From JAJYKC01 sp963823105 (GTDB lineage Bacteria > Acidobacteriota > Terriglobia > Bryobacterales > Bryobacteraceae): 64,000 nt of DNA. Position numbers and translations under genes: made by a program. Where the stretch lies: contig CAWGKC010000009.1 in the NCBI GenBank assembly GCA_963823105.1, forward strand, positions 62,001 through 126,000, read 5' to 3'. Positions 1 to 8,127 of this stretch are shown here, in pieces (the stretch's first letter is position 1; each line of letters begins with the position of its first letter). The notes below the pieces were generated by a model. It was not told the DNA's origin. It saw only the letters and a list, made by a program, of their open reading frames with translations, and made no database searches.

Positions 1-88
1 GTAGTCACATGACCGGTATATCAGCAAACCGCGGAATTGCAGTGGCCGTCGGAGTAAGATCTCGGAAGCCGGCGAGGCAGACTCCGAT

Positions 89-308
89 TTAGACGATCGC
101 CAAACGTTGGGCCTCCAAAAGCGACCTCGGGAGTTCCGATTGCCGAGCGATGCTGACCAACGTGCCGCGCCCGAGCGAACAGTGAGGACGTTGTCTCCGA
201 ACGCTTTTGCATGATCCGATAACTTCCGCGCTGGCGCACGGCGGCGAAGCCATTTTGTTCGAGGATGCGGCAAACGTCGGCCCCGGAAAGGACCCGGAGT
301 CTACCCAA
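89..308 (-). pseudogene. HicA-like toxin remnant, frameshifted
   Basis: The N-terminal part reads MGRLRVLSGADVCRILEQNG and then a GSYRIM segment, the typical start of a HicA mRNA interferase: a small double-stranded-RNA-binding-like fold whose His in the G-S-H-x-x-M segment is catalytic. Here that His is Tyr. The family C-terminus (GTLVSIARQSELPRSLLE) is present in another frame, so the gene is broken near position 190 and the middle segment looks partly deleted. It would start at a TTG (306-308) overlapping the hicB stop. With the catalytic His lost and the frame broken it is probably inactive. Confidence 0.6.
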
Positions 309-761
309 CCGGTACCTCGACTTGGGTTACGAAGACCTCGTTGTGAGAGCGGCGGGCGATTTCCGAGGGGGAAGCCGTTTCGAAGAACAGCGTCAGCGCC
401 TCGATCAAATTCGCTCGCGCCTCTTCTATCGATGCGCCCTCGCTCGCAATATCGAGTTCCGGGCACAAGGCGACGTAACCGCCGTCCTCACGCTCGATGA
501 TTGCGGTTACCCGCTGCGCCGGCTTCATGCTCCGAGTCTAACACCTGCAGACCTGATCGCATCGTCCGAAGGTGTCCACCTCGTATTTCGAAACGCCACG
601 ACGGCGATGGGGCCGCCGAATGTTGCAGGAATGTATTGAGCCTTCCGGCTTGACCATCACGCAAGCGGCCGCGGCCCTTGGAGTGACGCGCAACACGCTT
701 TCGGATCTCGCAAACGGGAAGCGCGTCATATCTCCTGAAATGGCCGTGAGGCTGTCGAAGG
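282..761. repeat. Direct repeat A (hicB plus higA 5' part)
   Basis: About 480 bases that recur, diverged but colinear, at 1575-2055. The unit runs from the hicA start through hicB into the middle of the HigA-like gene. The two copies flank the BrnT/BrnA pair. Confidence 0.8.
301..528 (-). CDS. hicB: HicB-family antitoxin
   Basis: A 75-residue protein with the HicB partial RNase-H-like fold. It opens with a VTAIIEREDGGYVALCPELD strand pattern and continues through ASIEEARANLIEALTLFFE, the usual HicB signature. No C-terminal DNA-binding domain follows, so this is the short form. It lies directly upstream of the broken hicA and overlaps it by 8 bases. A second copy with a destroyed start codon lies at 1595-1822. 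In type II systems HicB neutralises HicA; with the toxin broken it may be a relic or serve as an anti-toxin against related systems. Confidence 0.75.
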   Translation of the reverse strand: MKPAQRVTAIIEREDGGYVALCPELDIASEGASIEEARANLIEALTLFFETASPSEIARRSHNEVFVTQVEVPVG

Positions 762-889
762 TTTTTGGCGGCAGCGCCGAATGCTGGCTTGTACAACAGG
801 CGCAGTACGATCGTGCCCACGTTCGCGCCGACCGGATCAAATTGAAAAGGCTGGTACTCGTTTTAAAACCTCCCGATGAGGCGCCCTGA
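572..889 (+). CDS. HigA-like (XRE) antitoxin
   Basis: The core reads LTITQAAAALGVTRNTLSDL then NGKRVISPEMAVRLSKVFGG, a helix-turn-helix of the HigA addiction-module antidote family, and ends in the family-typical ECWLVQQAQYDRAHVRA helix. Length (105 residues) is normal. The usual N-terminal HPGE segment is not in frame: a PPN is found in the overlapping frame just before MLQECIE, so the start may be degraded. No HigB toxin is adjacent. A C-terminally truncated copy lies at 1914-2147. I infer a DNA-binding antitoxin that has lost its partner. Confidence 0.6.
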   Translation: MSTSYFETPRRRWGRRMLQECIEPSGLTITQAAAALGVTRNTLSDLANGKRVISPEMAVRLSKVFGGSAECWLVQQAQYDRAHVRADRIKLKRLVLVLKPPDEAP

Positions 890-966
890 TGTTTTAAAAG
901 GGTAATATTCGACCCATCCCACCGCCTTTACCTTTGCCTATACAATCGCCTATCTTTCCTGCTATC

Positions 967-1272
967 GTGAATTTGCAGGCGAATGGCTTTGATTGGGATA
1001 ACGGGAACCGCGCCAAGTGCGAAAAGCACGGGCTTTCGACTTCCGTTATCGAAAGCCTTTTCACCCGTCCGCTTGCCGTACTTCCCGATGCGGCCCATTC
1101 GCAGCGAGAGCGCCGCTTCCGGGCGATCGGTCGAACGGATAAGGGGCGTGGCGTGTTCATCGTGTTCGCGCTTCGGCGCAAAGGGGATGAACTGCTGATC
1201 CGGCCCATTAGCGCCCGGTATATGCACAGGAAAGAGATCGATGCGTATGAAAAAGAAAATCCCGGCCTTTAA
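967..1272 (+). CDS. brnT: BrnT-family toxin
   Basis: A 101-residue protein matching the BrnT RelE-like ribonuclease family: an FDWDNGNRAKCEKHGLS start, a central RPLAVLPDAAHS, an RRFRAIGRTDKGRGVFIVFA strand pair and a C-terminal IRPISARYMHRKEIDAYE. I chose the GTG at 967 because BrnT proteins begin only a few residues before the F-x-W-D motif; a TTG at 934 or 973 is possible. The downstream brnA gene overlaps by 32 bases, the normal toxin-first order. BrnA and BrnT form a complex that represses its own promoter. All family landmarks are intact, so it is likely active. Confidence 0.8.
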   Translation: MNLQANGFDWDNGNRAKCEKHGLSTSVIESLFTRPLAVLPDAAHSQRERRFRAIGRTDKGRGVFIVFALRRKGDELLIRPISARYMHRKEIDAYEKENPGL

Positions 1273-1501
1273 GAGCGACCGTGCGGCGGCGGCGTTCGTT
1301 GACAAGGCCGACCTTACCCAATACGACCTTTCAGGAACGACGGTGACCCGTTTTGAGATCAAGCCGAAAGACAAATCGATCAACCTGCGTCTGTCCGGCG
1401 AGCTTTACGCCGCTGTGCGCAAACGCGCCGCCCGCGCAGGCGTTCCCTATCAGCGTTTCATTCGCTTGACGCTTGAACAGGCGATCGGCGGACCGAAATA
1501 A
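1241..1501 (+). CDS. brnA: BrnA/CopG-type antitoxin
   Basis: An 86-residue basic protein with an N-terminal IPAFKSDRAAAAFVDKADLT toxin-binding segment and a C-terminal ribbon-helix-helix (SINLRLSGELYAAVRKRAA followed by GVPYQRFIRLTLEQAI). This is the arrangement of BrnA and other CopG-like antitoxins of BrnT. It starts inside brnT (32-base overlap) behind the purine-rich AGGAAAGAG at about 1228, so translation is probably coupled. It should neutralise BrnT and autoregulate the pair. A second in-frame ATG at 1247 could also serve as the start. Confidence 0.8.
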   Translation: MRMKKKIPAFKSDRAAAAFVDKADLTQYDLSGTTVTRFEIKPKDKSINLRLSGELYAAVRKRAARAGVPYQRFIRLTLEQAIGGPK

Positions 1502-1574
1502 TCGCCATTCTCGAAATAGGTGGTTTACCCTCCACACCGTAGAGTGGCGCAGAGCTGGAACTCGTAACGTTCGT

Positions 1575-2055
1575 CCCGGAAAGGAACCGGGAGCCTACCC
1601 AACCGGTACCTCGACCTGGGTTACGAAGACCTCGTTATGAGAGCGGCGGGCGATTTCCGAGGGGAAAGGCGTTTCGAAGAACAGCGTCAGCACTTCGATC
1701 AAATTGGCTCGCGCCTCCTCTATCGATGCGCCCTCGCTCGCAATATCGAACTCCGGGCACAGCGCGACGAAGCCGTAGTCCTCGCGCTCGATGATTGCGG
1801 TTACCCGCTGCGCCGGCTTCCTGATTTAAGTCTAACGCCGGATTACTTGGCCGTAACATCTGAAGGTGTCTACCTCGTTTCGCGAAACGCCACGACGGCG
1901 ATGAGGCCGCCGAATGTTGCGGGAGTGTATCGAGGCTTCCGGCTTGACCATCACCCATGCGGCCGCGGCCCTTGGAGTGACGCGAAACACGCTTTTGGAA
2001 CTCGCAAACGGGAAGCGCGGCATATCCCCTGAAATGGCCGTGAGGCTGTCGAAGG
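1575..2055. repeat. Direct repeat B (hicB pseudogene plus higA 5' part)
   Basis: Second copy of the unit at 282-761, same orientation, with scattered substitutions and small indels throughout, so the duplication is old. Confidence 0.8.
1595..1822 (-). pseudogene. HicB copy lacking a start codon
   Basis: Same length as the hicB at 301-528 and open throughout. It keeps KPAQRVTAIIERED and SHNEVFVTQVEVPVG, but the ATG has become AGG and I see no alternative start nearby. The following hicA copy diverges within about ten codons. Confidence 0.65.
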
Positions 2056-2147
2056 CCGACACGCGATTAAAGCCCCATACCGGTGGCAGGCGCTCGCCGG
2101 AGCATCTTCCGCGCGGTGGGCGGTTCAGTTATAAGATCACTCTATGA
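1914..2147 (+). pseudogene. Truncated HigA-like (XRE) antitoxin copy
   Basis: It keeps the helix-turn-helix core (LTITHAAAALGVTRNTLLEL, then NGKRGISPEMAVRLSKA) but loses homology to its paralogue at the repeat boundary near 2055. The remaining residues (from ADTRLKPHTGG) do not resemble the HigA C-terminal helix. Probably a relic made by the duplication. Confidence 0.5.
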
Positions 2148-2874
2148 GGCACGCGCCGCTCTATCTCGCGCTCACCTTTATCTCAAGCGGGCAGGCGTCC
2201 GCTCAAGACGCCGTCGCGGACTGGTTTCCCATTCACGCTGGCGATAAGTGGGTCTATCAGTACAGACCCGCGACAACACCGGCGGAGGGCAGGCGCATCC
2301 TGAAATCCACCGCTGGAATACCGAGGAAACGATTACCGGCTCATGGAGCATCCCACAAGGCATGCTTGTCGGAAGACAAGTTCGGGTAACGGAAGGCTCT
2401 CCGGGGTATGCGTGGCAGCCGAGCCTGGCATATCTCATCCGAGGCGAGTGTCTTTACCGGGTGAGCGCGCGTGATTGGGAGACGCCGGCTCATCGACTTA
2501 CTCCGGACTTTCTTAAGCGGCTCGGCGCCGGTGAAATCTCCGCGGACTTTTGCTTTCCGCTCGTCGTGCATAAGGCGTGGGGAGCGCCTCAATGGGGCGG
2601 CATTCACGCTCCCTCGAAAGCCAAAGACTGGGAGGTCGTGGGCTTCACGATCCGCGATCCATCGGTTCCCGGCAAACGGGATACTTTCCAGATCGCCTCT
2701 GATTCGTCGTATCCCGGTTCCGGCACGACGGTGCGGATTTCGTTCGAAAAAGGTGTCGGGATCGTTCGCGAGGAGAAGATTCACCATGGCACAATCGGAG
2801 AAGATCGATCCCGTCTCCTCCGCTTCGAATCCGAGTCACCCCACATGGTGACGCACTCCGTGACGCAAGCGTGA
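2144..2874 (+). pseudogene. Secreted protein of unknown function, frameshifted
   Basis: The ATG at 2144 starts a signal peptide (ALTFISSGQASAQ) followed by WFPIHAGDKWVYQY, a start often seen in small secreted lipocalin-like or DUF proteins whose names I cannot fix. The frame then breaks near 2270 and continues in the next frame (DNTGGGQAHPEIHRW) to the stop at 2874. The joined protein is about 243 residues with no membrane segment after the signal. The break is a net -1, unlike most of the frameshifts in this window. Function unknown. Confidence 0.5.
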
Positions 2875-3064
2875 CGGAGGGGACGGAAGTCTAACTAAAC
2901 ACGACGCGCCATTCCCTCCGCCGTTCCCCTCCCAAATCGCTAGTGAACTAAACCGCTGCGCGGTAATTGTCTGCGATGGGAGGACGGTAGCGGGAGGGTG
3001 AGGGAATTCCATCAAACTGGAGTCGGTTATCCCCATAACCACGATTCCCTCTGAAGGAGCCCCT

Positions 3065-3922
3065 ATGACACCGCTTCGACAACGGTTCACCGAGGACATG
3101 CAACTGCGCGGCCTCGCACCCACCACACAACGAAGTTACCTCCATTACGTCGCCGATTTCGCGAGGTTCTACAATACCAGCCCCGAGCACCTGGACCTGG
3201 AGGCGGTCCGGCAATACGAACTGTACCTGCTGCACGAGAAGAAACTGTCGCCGGAGAGCATCAACTCGCTCGTTTCCTCGGTGCAGTTCTTGTATCTGAC
3301 AACACTGGAAATGCCGTGGGGCAAGGAGTGTTTTCCCCGTGTGCGTAGGGCCTACAAGTTGCCGGTTGTTCTCAGCCCGGAAGAGGTAGGCCAGTTTTTC
3401 GACAGCGTTCCCAGTCTCAAGTACCGCGCCGCTCTGATGACCTGCTACGGAGCCGGATTGCGCATCTCGGAAGCCGTCTCGCTGAAGGTGAGCGACATCG
3501 ATTCCCAACGCATGCTGCTGCGCGTGGAGGAAGGCAAGGGCGGCAAAGACCGCTATGTCATGTTGTCGCCGCGTCTGCTGGCCGTGCTCCGGTGTTACTG
3601 GCGCGCCGCCCGTCCCAAGGAATATCTGTTCCCCTCCTGGCGCCAGGGCCGGCACCTCACTTCGGGCGCCTTGTCCACCGCCTGCCGTGAGGCCTCTCAA
3701 CGATGCGGGTTGGTCAAGCGGGTCACGGCTCACACGCTGCGGCACAGCTTCGCCACCCATCTGCTGGAAAACGGCGCCGATACGCGGATCATTCAGGTGC
3801 TGCTGGGACATAGCCGCATCGACACGACGGCTCGCTACACGCGCGTGTCGGCGCACGTCGTGGCCGGCACCCCCAGCCCGCTCGACGCACTGGGAAGCCG
3901 GAAACCAAAGCCCCGGAAATAA
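3065..3922 (+). CDS. Tyrosine recombinase/integrase of the IS91-like element (copy 1)
   Basis: A 285-residue site-specific recombinase. The N-terminal SAM-like core-binding domain includes LRGLAPTTQRSYLHYVADFA. The catalytic domain carries Arg in GAGLRISEAVSLKVSD, HTLRHSFATHLLENG and GHSRIDTTARYT, so R, H-x-x-R, H and the Tyr nucleophile are all visible. It is translated six bases ahead of the transposase start. Such integrases commonly accompany IS91-family transposases in Gram-negative genomes; their exact role in transposition is not clear to me. Copy 2 has an extra base at its 3' end. Confidence 0.85.
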   Translation: MTPLRQRFTEDMQLRGLAPTTQRSYLHYVADFARFYNTSPEHLDLEAVRQYELYLLHEKKLSPESINSLVSSVQFLYLTTLEMPWGKECFPRVRRAYKLPVVLSPEEVGQFFDSVPSLKYRAALMTCYGAGLRISEAVSLKVSDIDSQRMLLRVEEGKGGKDRYVMLSPRLLAVLRCYWRAARPKEYLFPSWRQGRHLTSGALSTACREASQRCGLVKRVTAHTLRHSFATHLLENGADTRIIQVLLGHSRIDTTARYTRVSAHVVAGTPSPLDALGSRKPKPRK

Positions 3923-3928
3923 CTCCGG

Positions 3929-5110
3929 ATGCCACGGCCCACGCTGGAAGTGGCCGACATTTTTCGACAGCACGGCCGCGCTTACCGCCGGGCTCACCCG
4001 CTTGGCAGGGAGCAACTGCGGGTACTGCGCGCCATCGCGATCTGCCGCACCGCGGCGCTCGGCGGCCATGTCGAACAGTGCGGCCACTGCGCCGCCACGC
4101 GCAACGCCTACAACTCTTGCCGCAACCGCCACTGTCCCAAGTGTCAAGGCGCGGAGCGCATCCAGTGGCTGGAAAACAGGAAGGAAGAACTGCTACCAGC
4201 CGAATACTTCCACGTGGTGTTTACGATCCCGGAACCGATCGCCCAGCTCGCCTTCTACAACAAGGAGAAGGTTTACAACATCCTGTTCCGCGCCGCCTCC
4301 GAAACCCTCCTGGCGATCGCCGGCGACCGGAAGCACCTGGGCGCCGGCATTGGCTTCTTCGCCGTGCTCCATACCTGGGGGCAAAATCTGCTGCATCATC
4401 CCCATCTGCATTGTGTGATCCCCGGCGGCGGACTCTCTTCCGACCACGAACGCTGGATCGCCTGCCGTCCGGGTTTCTTTCTGCCCGTGCGCGTGCTGTC
4501 CCGGCTCTTCCGCCGCTTGTTTCTGGAAGCGCTGGACGAGGCTTTCGATAACGGCGGCCTCCAGTTCTTCGGCGAACTTGCGCCATACAGCGATGCCCCG
4601 GCTTTCCAAGCCTATCTGGCCCGGATGCGCCAAGCCGAATGGGTGGTCTATTCAAAGCCTCCGTTTGGAGGCCCCCGCCGGGCGATTGAATATCTCGGCC
4701 GCTACACGCACCGCGTGGCCATCTCCAATCAGCGGCTTGTCTCCCTGGAAGATGGCCGAGTCACCTTCCAGTGGAAGGATTACCGCCACAAAAACAAGCA
4801 GAACTCCAAGACCATGACGCTCGACGCGGATGAGTTCATCCGCCGGTTTCTTCTTCATACACTGCCACAGGGGTTCCAGCGCATCCGCCACTTTGGATTC
4901 CTGGCCAACTGTCATCGCCAACAGAAACTGGCTCTGTGCCGCCAACTGCTGGCGGCGCCCATCCTGGAACTTCTGCCCCGGCCCCGTACCCAACTCGCCG
5001 CCAAACAGCCGCTCCCCGTTTGCTCTCGATGCGGAATCGGGACCATGGTCCGCATCGCCCTCCTGCCTGTGTACCGCTGGCCCTCCACGCCACCGGCAAA
5101 CACCTCTTAA
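3929..5110 (+). CDS. IS91-family transposase (copy 1)
   Basis: A 393-residue rolling-circle (HUH/Y2-like) transposase. An N-terminal zinc-binding domain has CGHCAATRNAYNSCRNRHCP and CPKCQG. The HUH motif is in HHPHLHCVIPGGG, and the Tyr-containing region is EYLGRYTHRVAISNQRL, which has one Tyr in the usual position. C-terminal CSRCGIGTMV may be another zinc site. It should nick the origin end, replicate one strand and integrate next to a short tetranucleotide. It is intact and almost identical to copy 2. Confidence 0.9.
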   Translation: MPRPTLEVADIFRQHGRAYRRAHPLGREQLRVLRAIAICRTAALGGHVEQCGHCAATRNAYNSCRNRHCPKCQGAERIQWLENRKEELLPAEYFHVVFTIPEPIAQLAFYNKEKVYNILFRAASETLLAIAGDRKHLGAGIGFFAVLHTWGQNLLHHPHLHCVIPGGGLSSDHERWIACRPGFFLPVRVLSRLFRRLFLEALDEAFDNGGLQFFGELAPYSDAPAFQAYLARMRQAEWVVYSKPPFGGPRRAIEYLGRYTHRVAISNQRLVSLEDGRVTFQWKDYRHKNKQNSKTMTLDADEFIRRFLLHTLPQGFQRIRHFGFLANCHRQQKLALCRQLLAAPILELLPRPRTQLAAKQPLPVCSRCGIGTMVRIALLPVYRWPSTPPANTS

Positions 5111-5248
5111 CTGAAATGAACCCTCGCCGCTTTCCGCCCTTTCTCGAATCCGCCGTCACTCCGGCAACCCACGCCCGAACCGCGTCTGGCCAGCGGCCAG
5201 ACGCGCCTCCGCCACTCCAGACGATCGCTTTCCCCGGCTCTCCCCCTC

Positions 5249-5282
5249 AAAGCCCGCCCGGATCTTTGCCCGGGCGGGCTTT
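5249..5282 (+). terminator. Strong hairpin in IS91-like 3' end (copy 1)
   Basis: A 13-bp perfect stem (arms 5249-5261 and 5270-5282, AAAGCCCGCCCGG and its complement) with an 8-base loop. A second 10-bp hairpin (GCGTCTGGCC/GGCCAGACGC) lies just upstream near 5180-5202. Either a transcription terminator for the transposase or a recognition structure of the element's origin end. Confidence 0.6.
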
Positions 5283-5590
5283 CACACGGTCCCTCCTCCA
5301 GCCCGACCCAAACTCCTCGCCCGCCAATCTCCTTTACGCCGGCATTCAAACCCCATAAACCGCACATTCCCCGCGGTTCAGTTCACCGCGCGGTTACTTC
5401 ACCTTTGCGCCCGGCCCTGTGCCCTCTCCCCAGATATCCCCGCGCGCAAAGCTGAAGCAACCTTTTACAGTGAACTAAACCGCTGCGCGGTAATTGTCTG
5501 CGATGGGAGGACGGTAGCGGGAGGGTGAGGGAATTCCATCAAACTGGAGTCGGTTATCCCCATAACCACGATTCCCTCTGAAGGACCCCT

Positions 5591-6449
5591 ATGACACCGC
5601 TTCGACAACGGTTCACCGAGGACATGCAACTGCGCGGCCTCGCACCCACCACACAACGAAGTTACCTCCATTACGTCGCCGATTTCGCGAGGTTCTACAA
5701 TACCAGCCCCGAGCACCTGGACCTGGAGGCGGTCCGGCAATACGAACTGTACCTGCTGCACGAGAAGAAACTGTCGCCGGAGAGCATCAACTCGCTCGTT
5801 TCCTCGGTGCAGTTCTTGTATCTGACAACACTGGAAATGCCGTGGGGCAAGGAGTGTTTTCCCCGTGTGCGTCGGGCCTACAAGTTGCCGGTTGTTCTCA
5901 GCCCGGAAGAGGTAGGCCAGTTTTTCGACAGCGTTCCCAGTCTCAAGTACCGCGCCGCTCTGATGACCTGCTACGGAGCCGGATTGCGCATCTCGGAAGC
6001 CGTCTCGCTGAAGGTGAGCGACATCGATTCCCAACGCATGCTGATGCGCGTGGAGGAAGGCAAAGGCGGCAAAGATCGCTATGTCATGCTGTCGCCCCGT
6101 CTGCTGGCCGTGCTCCGGTGTTACTGGCGCGCCGCCCGTCCCAAGGAATATCTGTTCCCCTCCTGGCGCCAGGGCCGGCACCTCACTTCGGGCGCCTTGT
6201 CCACCGCCTGCCGTGAGGCCTCTCAACGATGCGGGTTGGTCAAGCGGGTCACGGCTCACACGCTGCGGCACAGCTTCGCCACCCATCTGCTGGAAAACGG
6301 CGCCGATACGCGGATCATTCAGGTGCTGCTGGGACATAGCCGCATCGACACGACGGCTCGCTACACGCGCGTGTCGGCGCACGTCGTGGCCGGCACCCCC
6401 AGCCCGCTCGACGCACTGGGAAGCCGGAAACCAGAAGCCCCGGAAATAA
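5591..6449 (+). CDS. Tyrosine recombinase of the IS91-like element (copy 2), altered 3' end
   Basis: Identical to the copy-1 recombinase apart from a Leu-to-Met change near residue 151, with all catalytic residues present (R, H-x-x-R, H, Y). A single extra G near 6434 (ACCAGAAGCC instead of ACCAAAGCC) removes the normal stop, so the frame as it stands runs on to 7078 through the transposase gene in the wrong frame, giving 495 residues. The end I give is the stop used by the ancestral frame. Catalysis might survive the extension, but it could equally be a base-call error. Confidence 0.7.
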
Positions 6450-6455
6450 CTCCGG

Positions 6456-7637
6456 ATGCCACGGCCCACGCTGGAAGTGGCCGACATTTTTCGACAGCAT
6501 GGCCGCGCTTACCGCCGGGCTCACCCGCTTGCCAGGGAGCAACTGCGCGTAATGCGCGCCATCGCGATCTGCCGCACCGCGGCGCTCGGCGGCCATGTCG
6601 AACAGTGCGGCCACTGCGCCGCCACGCGCAACGCCTACAACTCTTGCCGCAACCGCCACTGTCCCAAGTGTCAAGGCGCGGAGCGCATCCAGTGGCTGGA
6701 AAACAGGAAGGAAGAACTGCTACCAGCCGAATACTTCCACGTGGTGTTTACGATCCCGGAACCGATCGCCCAGCTCGCCTTCTACAACAAGGAGAAGGTT
6801 TACAACATCCTGTTCCGCGCCGCCTCCGAAACCCTCCTGGCGATCGCCGGCGACCGGAAGCACCTGGGCGCCGGCATCGGCTTCTTCGCCGTGCTCCATA
6901 CCTGGGGGCAAAATCTGCTGCATCATCCCCATCTGCATTGTGTGATCCCCGGCGGCGGACTCTCTTCCGACCACGAACGCTGGATCGCCTGCCGTCCGGG
7001 TTTCTTTCTGCCCGTGCGCGTGCTGTCCCGGCTCTTCCGCCGCTTGTTTCTGGAAGCGCTGGACGAGGCTTTCGATAACGGCGGCCTCCAGTTCTTCGGC
7101 GAACTTGCGCCATACAGCGATGCCCCGGCTTTCCAAGCCTATCTGGCCCGGATGCGCCAAGCCGAATGGGTGGTCTATTCAAAGCCTCCATTTGGAGGCC
7201 CCCGCCGGGCGATTGAATATCTCGGCCGCTACACGCACCGCGTGGCCATCTCCAATCAGCGGCTTGTCTCCCTGGAAGATGGCCGAGTCACCTTCCAGTG
7301 GAAGGATTACCGCCACAAAAACAAGCAGAACTCCAAGACCATGACGCTCGACGCGGATGAGTTCATCCGCCGGTTTCTTCTTCATACACTGCCACAGGGG
7401 TTCCAGCGCATCCGCCACTTTGGATTCCTGGCCAACTGTCATCGCCAACAGAAACTGGCTCTGTGCCGCCAACTGCTGGCGGCGCCCATCCTGGAACTTC
7501 TGCCCCGGCCCCGTACCCAACTCGCCGCCAAACAGCCGCTCCCCGTTTGCTCTCGATGCGGAATCGGGACCATGGTCCGCATCGCCCTCCTGCCTGTGTA
7601 CCGCTGGCCCTCCACGCCACCGGCAAACACCTCTTAA
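6456..7637 (+). CDS. IS91-family transposase (copy 2)
   Basis: Same 393-residue protein as copy 1 with only a few conservative changes near the N-terminus (for example LAREQLRVMRAIA versus LGREQLRVLRAIA). The zinc-binding Cys set, the HHPHLHCVIPGGG HUH motif and the EYLGRYTHR segment are all intact, so it should be active. Its start lies just beyond the ancestral stop of the recombinase, so the pair is probably co-transcribed. Confidence 0.9.
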   Translation: MPRPTLEVADIFRQHGRAYRRAHPLAREQLRVMRAIAICRTAALGGHVEQCGHCAATRNAYNSCRNRHCPKCQGAERIQWLENRKEELLPAEYFHVVFTIPEPIAQLAFYNKEKVYNILFRAASETLLAIAGDRKHLGAGIGFFAVLHTWGQNLLHHPHLHCVIPGGGLSSDHERWIACRPGFFLPVRVLSRLFRRLFLEALDEAFDNGGLQFFGELAPYSDAPAFQAYLARMRQAEWVVYSKPPFGGPRRAIEYLGRYTHRVAISNQRLVSLEDGRVTFQWKDYRHKNKQNSKTMTLDADEFIRRFLLHTLPQGFQRIRHFGFLANCHRQQKLALCRQLLAAPILELLPRPRTQLAAKQPLPVCSRCGIGTMVRIALLPVYRWPSTPPANTS

Positions 7638-7775
7638 CTGAAATGAACCCTCGCCGCTTTCCGCCCTTTCTCGAATCCGCCGTCACTCCGGCAACCCACG
7701 CCCGAACCGCGTCTGGCCAGCGGCCAGACGCGCCTCCGCCACTCCAGACGATCGCTTTCCCCGGCTCTCCCCCTC

Positions 7776-7809
7776 AAAGCCCGCCCGGATCTTTGCCCGG
7801 GCGGGCTTT
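7776..7809 (+). terminator. Strong hairpin in IS91-like 3' end (copy 2)
   Basis: Same 13-bp stem as at 5249-5282, shifted by the 2527-base unit length. Confidence 0.6.
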
Positions 7810-7984
7810 CACACGGTCCCTCCTCCAGCCCGACCCAAACTCCTCGCCCGCCAATCTCCTTTACGCCGGCATTCAAACCCCATAAACCGCACATTCCCCG
7901 CGGTTCAGTTCACCGCGCGGTTACTTCACCTTTGCGCCCGGCCCTGTGCCCTCTCCCCAGATATCCCCGCGCGCAAAGCTGGAG

Positions 7985-8016
7985 AGCAACCTTTTACAGT
8001 AGCAACCTTTTACAGT
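7985..8016. repeat. Tandem 16-bp duplication of the IS91-like right terminus
   Basis: AGCAACCTTTTACAGT occurs twice in a row. The same 16 bases span the junction between copies 1 and 2, so this is the element's right end, doubled. Confidence 0.85.
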
Positions 8017-8127
8017 CACGCGCCCCAAAATATTTCTTTCCCATTCCCCCTCAACACCTTACAGCCCATTTTTTCCCACCACCCCTCTTCTTGGTTCGTC
8101 CGGGAAATTGGTGGGTAACAAATGGGC

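Larger units (their letters stand above)
2942..5468 (+). mobile_element. IS91-like element, copy 1
   Basis: A 2527-bp unit carrying a tyrosine recombinase and an IS91-family transposase. It starts AGTGAACTAAACCGCTGCGC and ends in GCAACCTTTTAC directly against the start of copy 2. The boundaries are set by comparing the two copies: similarity begins at 2942/5469. The 3' part after the transposase is noncoding and contains two strong hairpins, as expected for the origin end of rolling-circle IS91-type elements. Confidence 0.85.
5469..8000 (+). mobile_element. IS91-like element, copy 2
   Basis: Directly abuts copy 1 in the same orientation and is nearly identical base for base, so the tandem is recent. 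It lacks one base before the recombinase start and has one extra base at the recombinase 3' end relative to copy 1. At its right end the terminal 16 bases are present twice (7985-8000 and 8001-8016). Confidence 0.85.

Noticed and set aside
301..466. Sec/UGA-type or alternative frames over hicB
   Set aside because: Opposite-strand and shifted frames are open only because of the high GC; hicB matches a family in one frame.
5591..7078. A 495-residue recombinase-transposase fusion protein in copy 2
   Set aside because: The extension past about 6434 reads the transposase gene in the wrong frame; it comes from one extra G.
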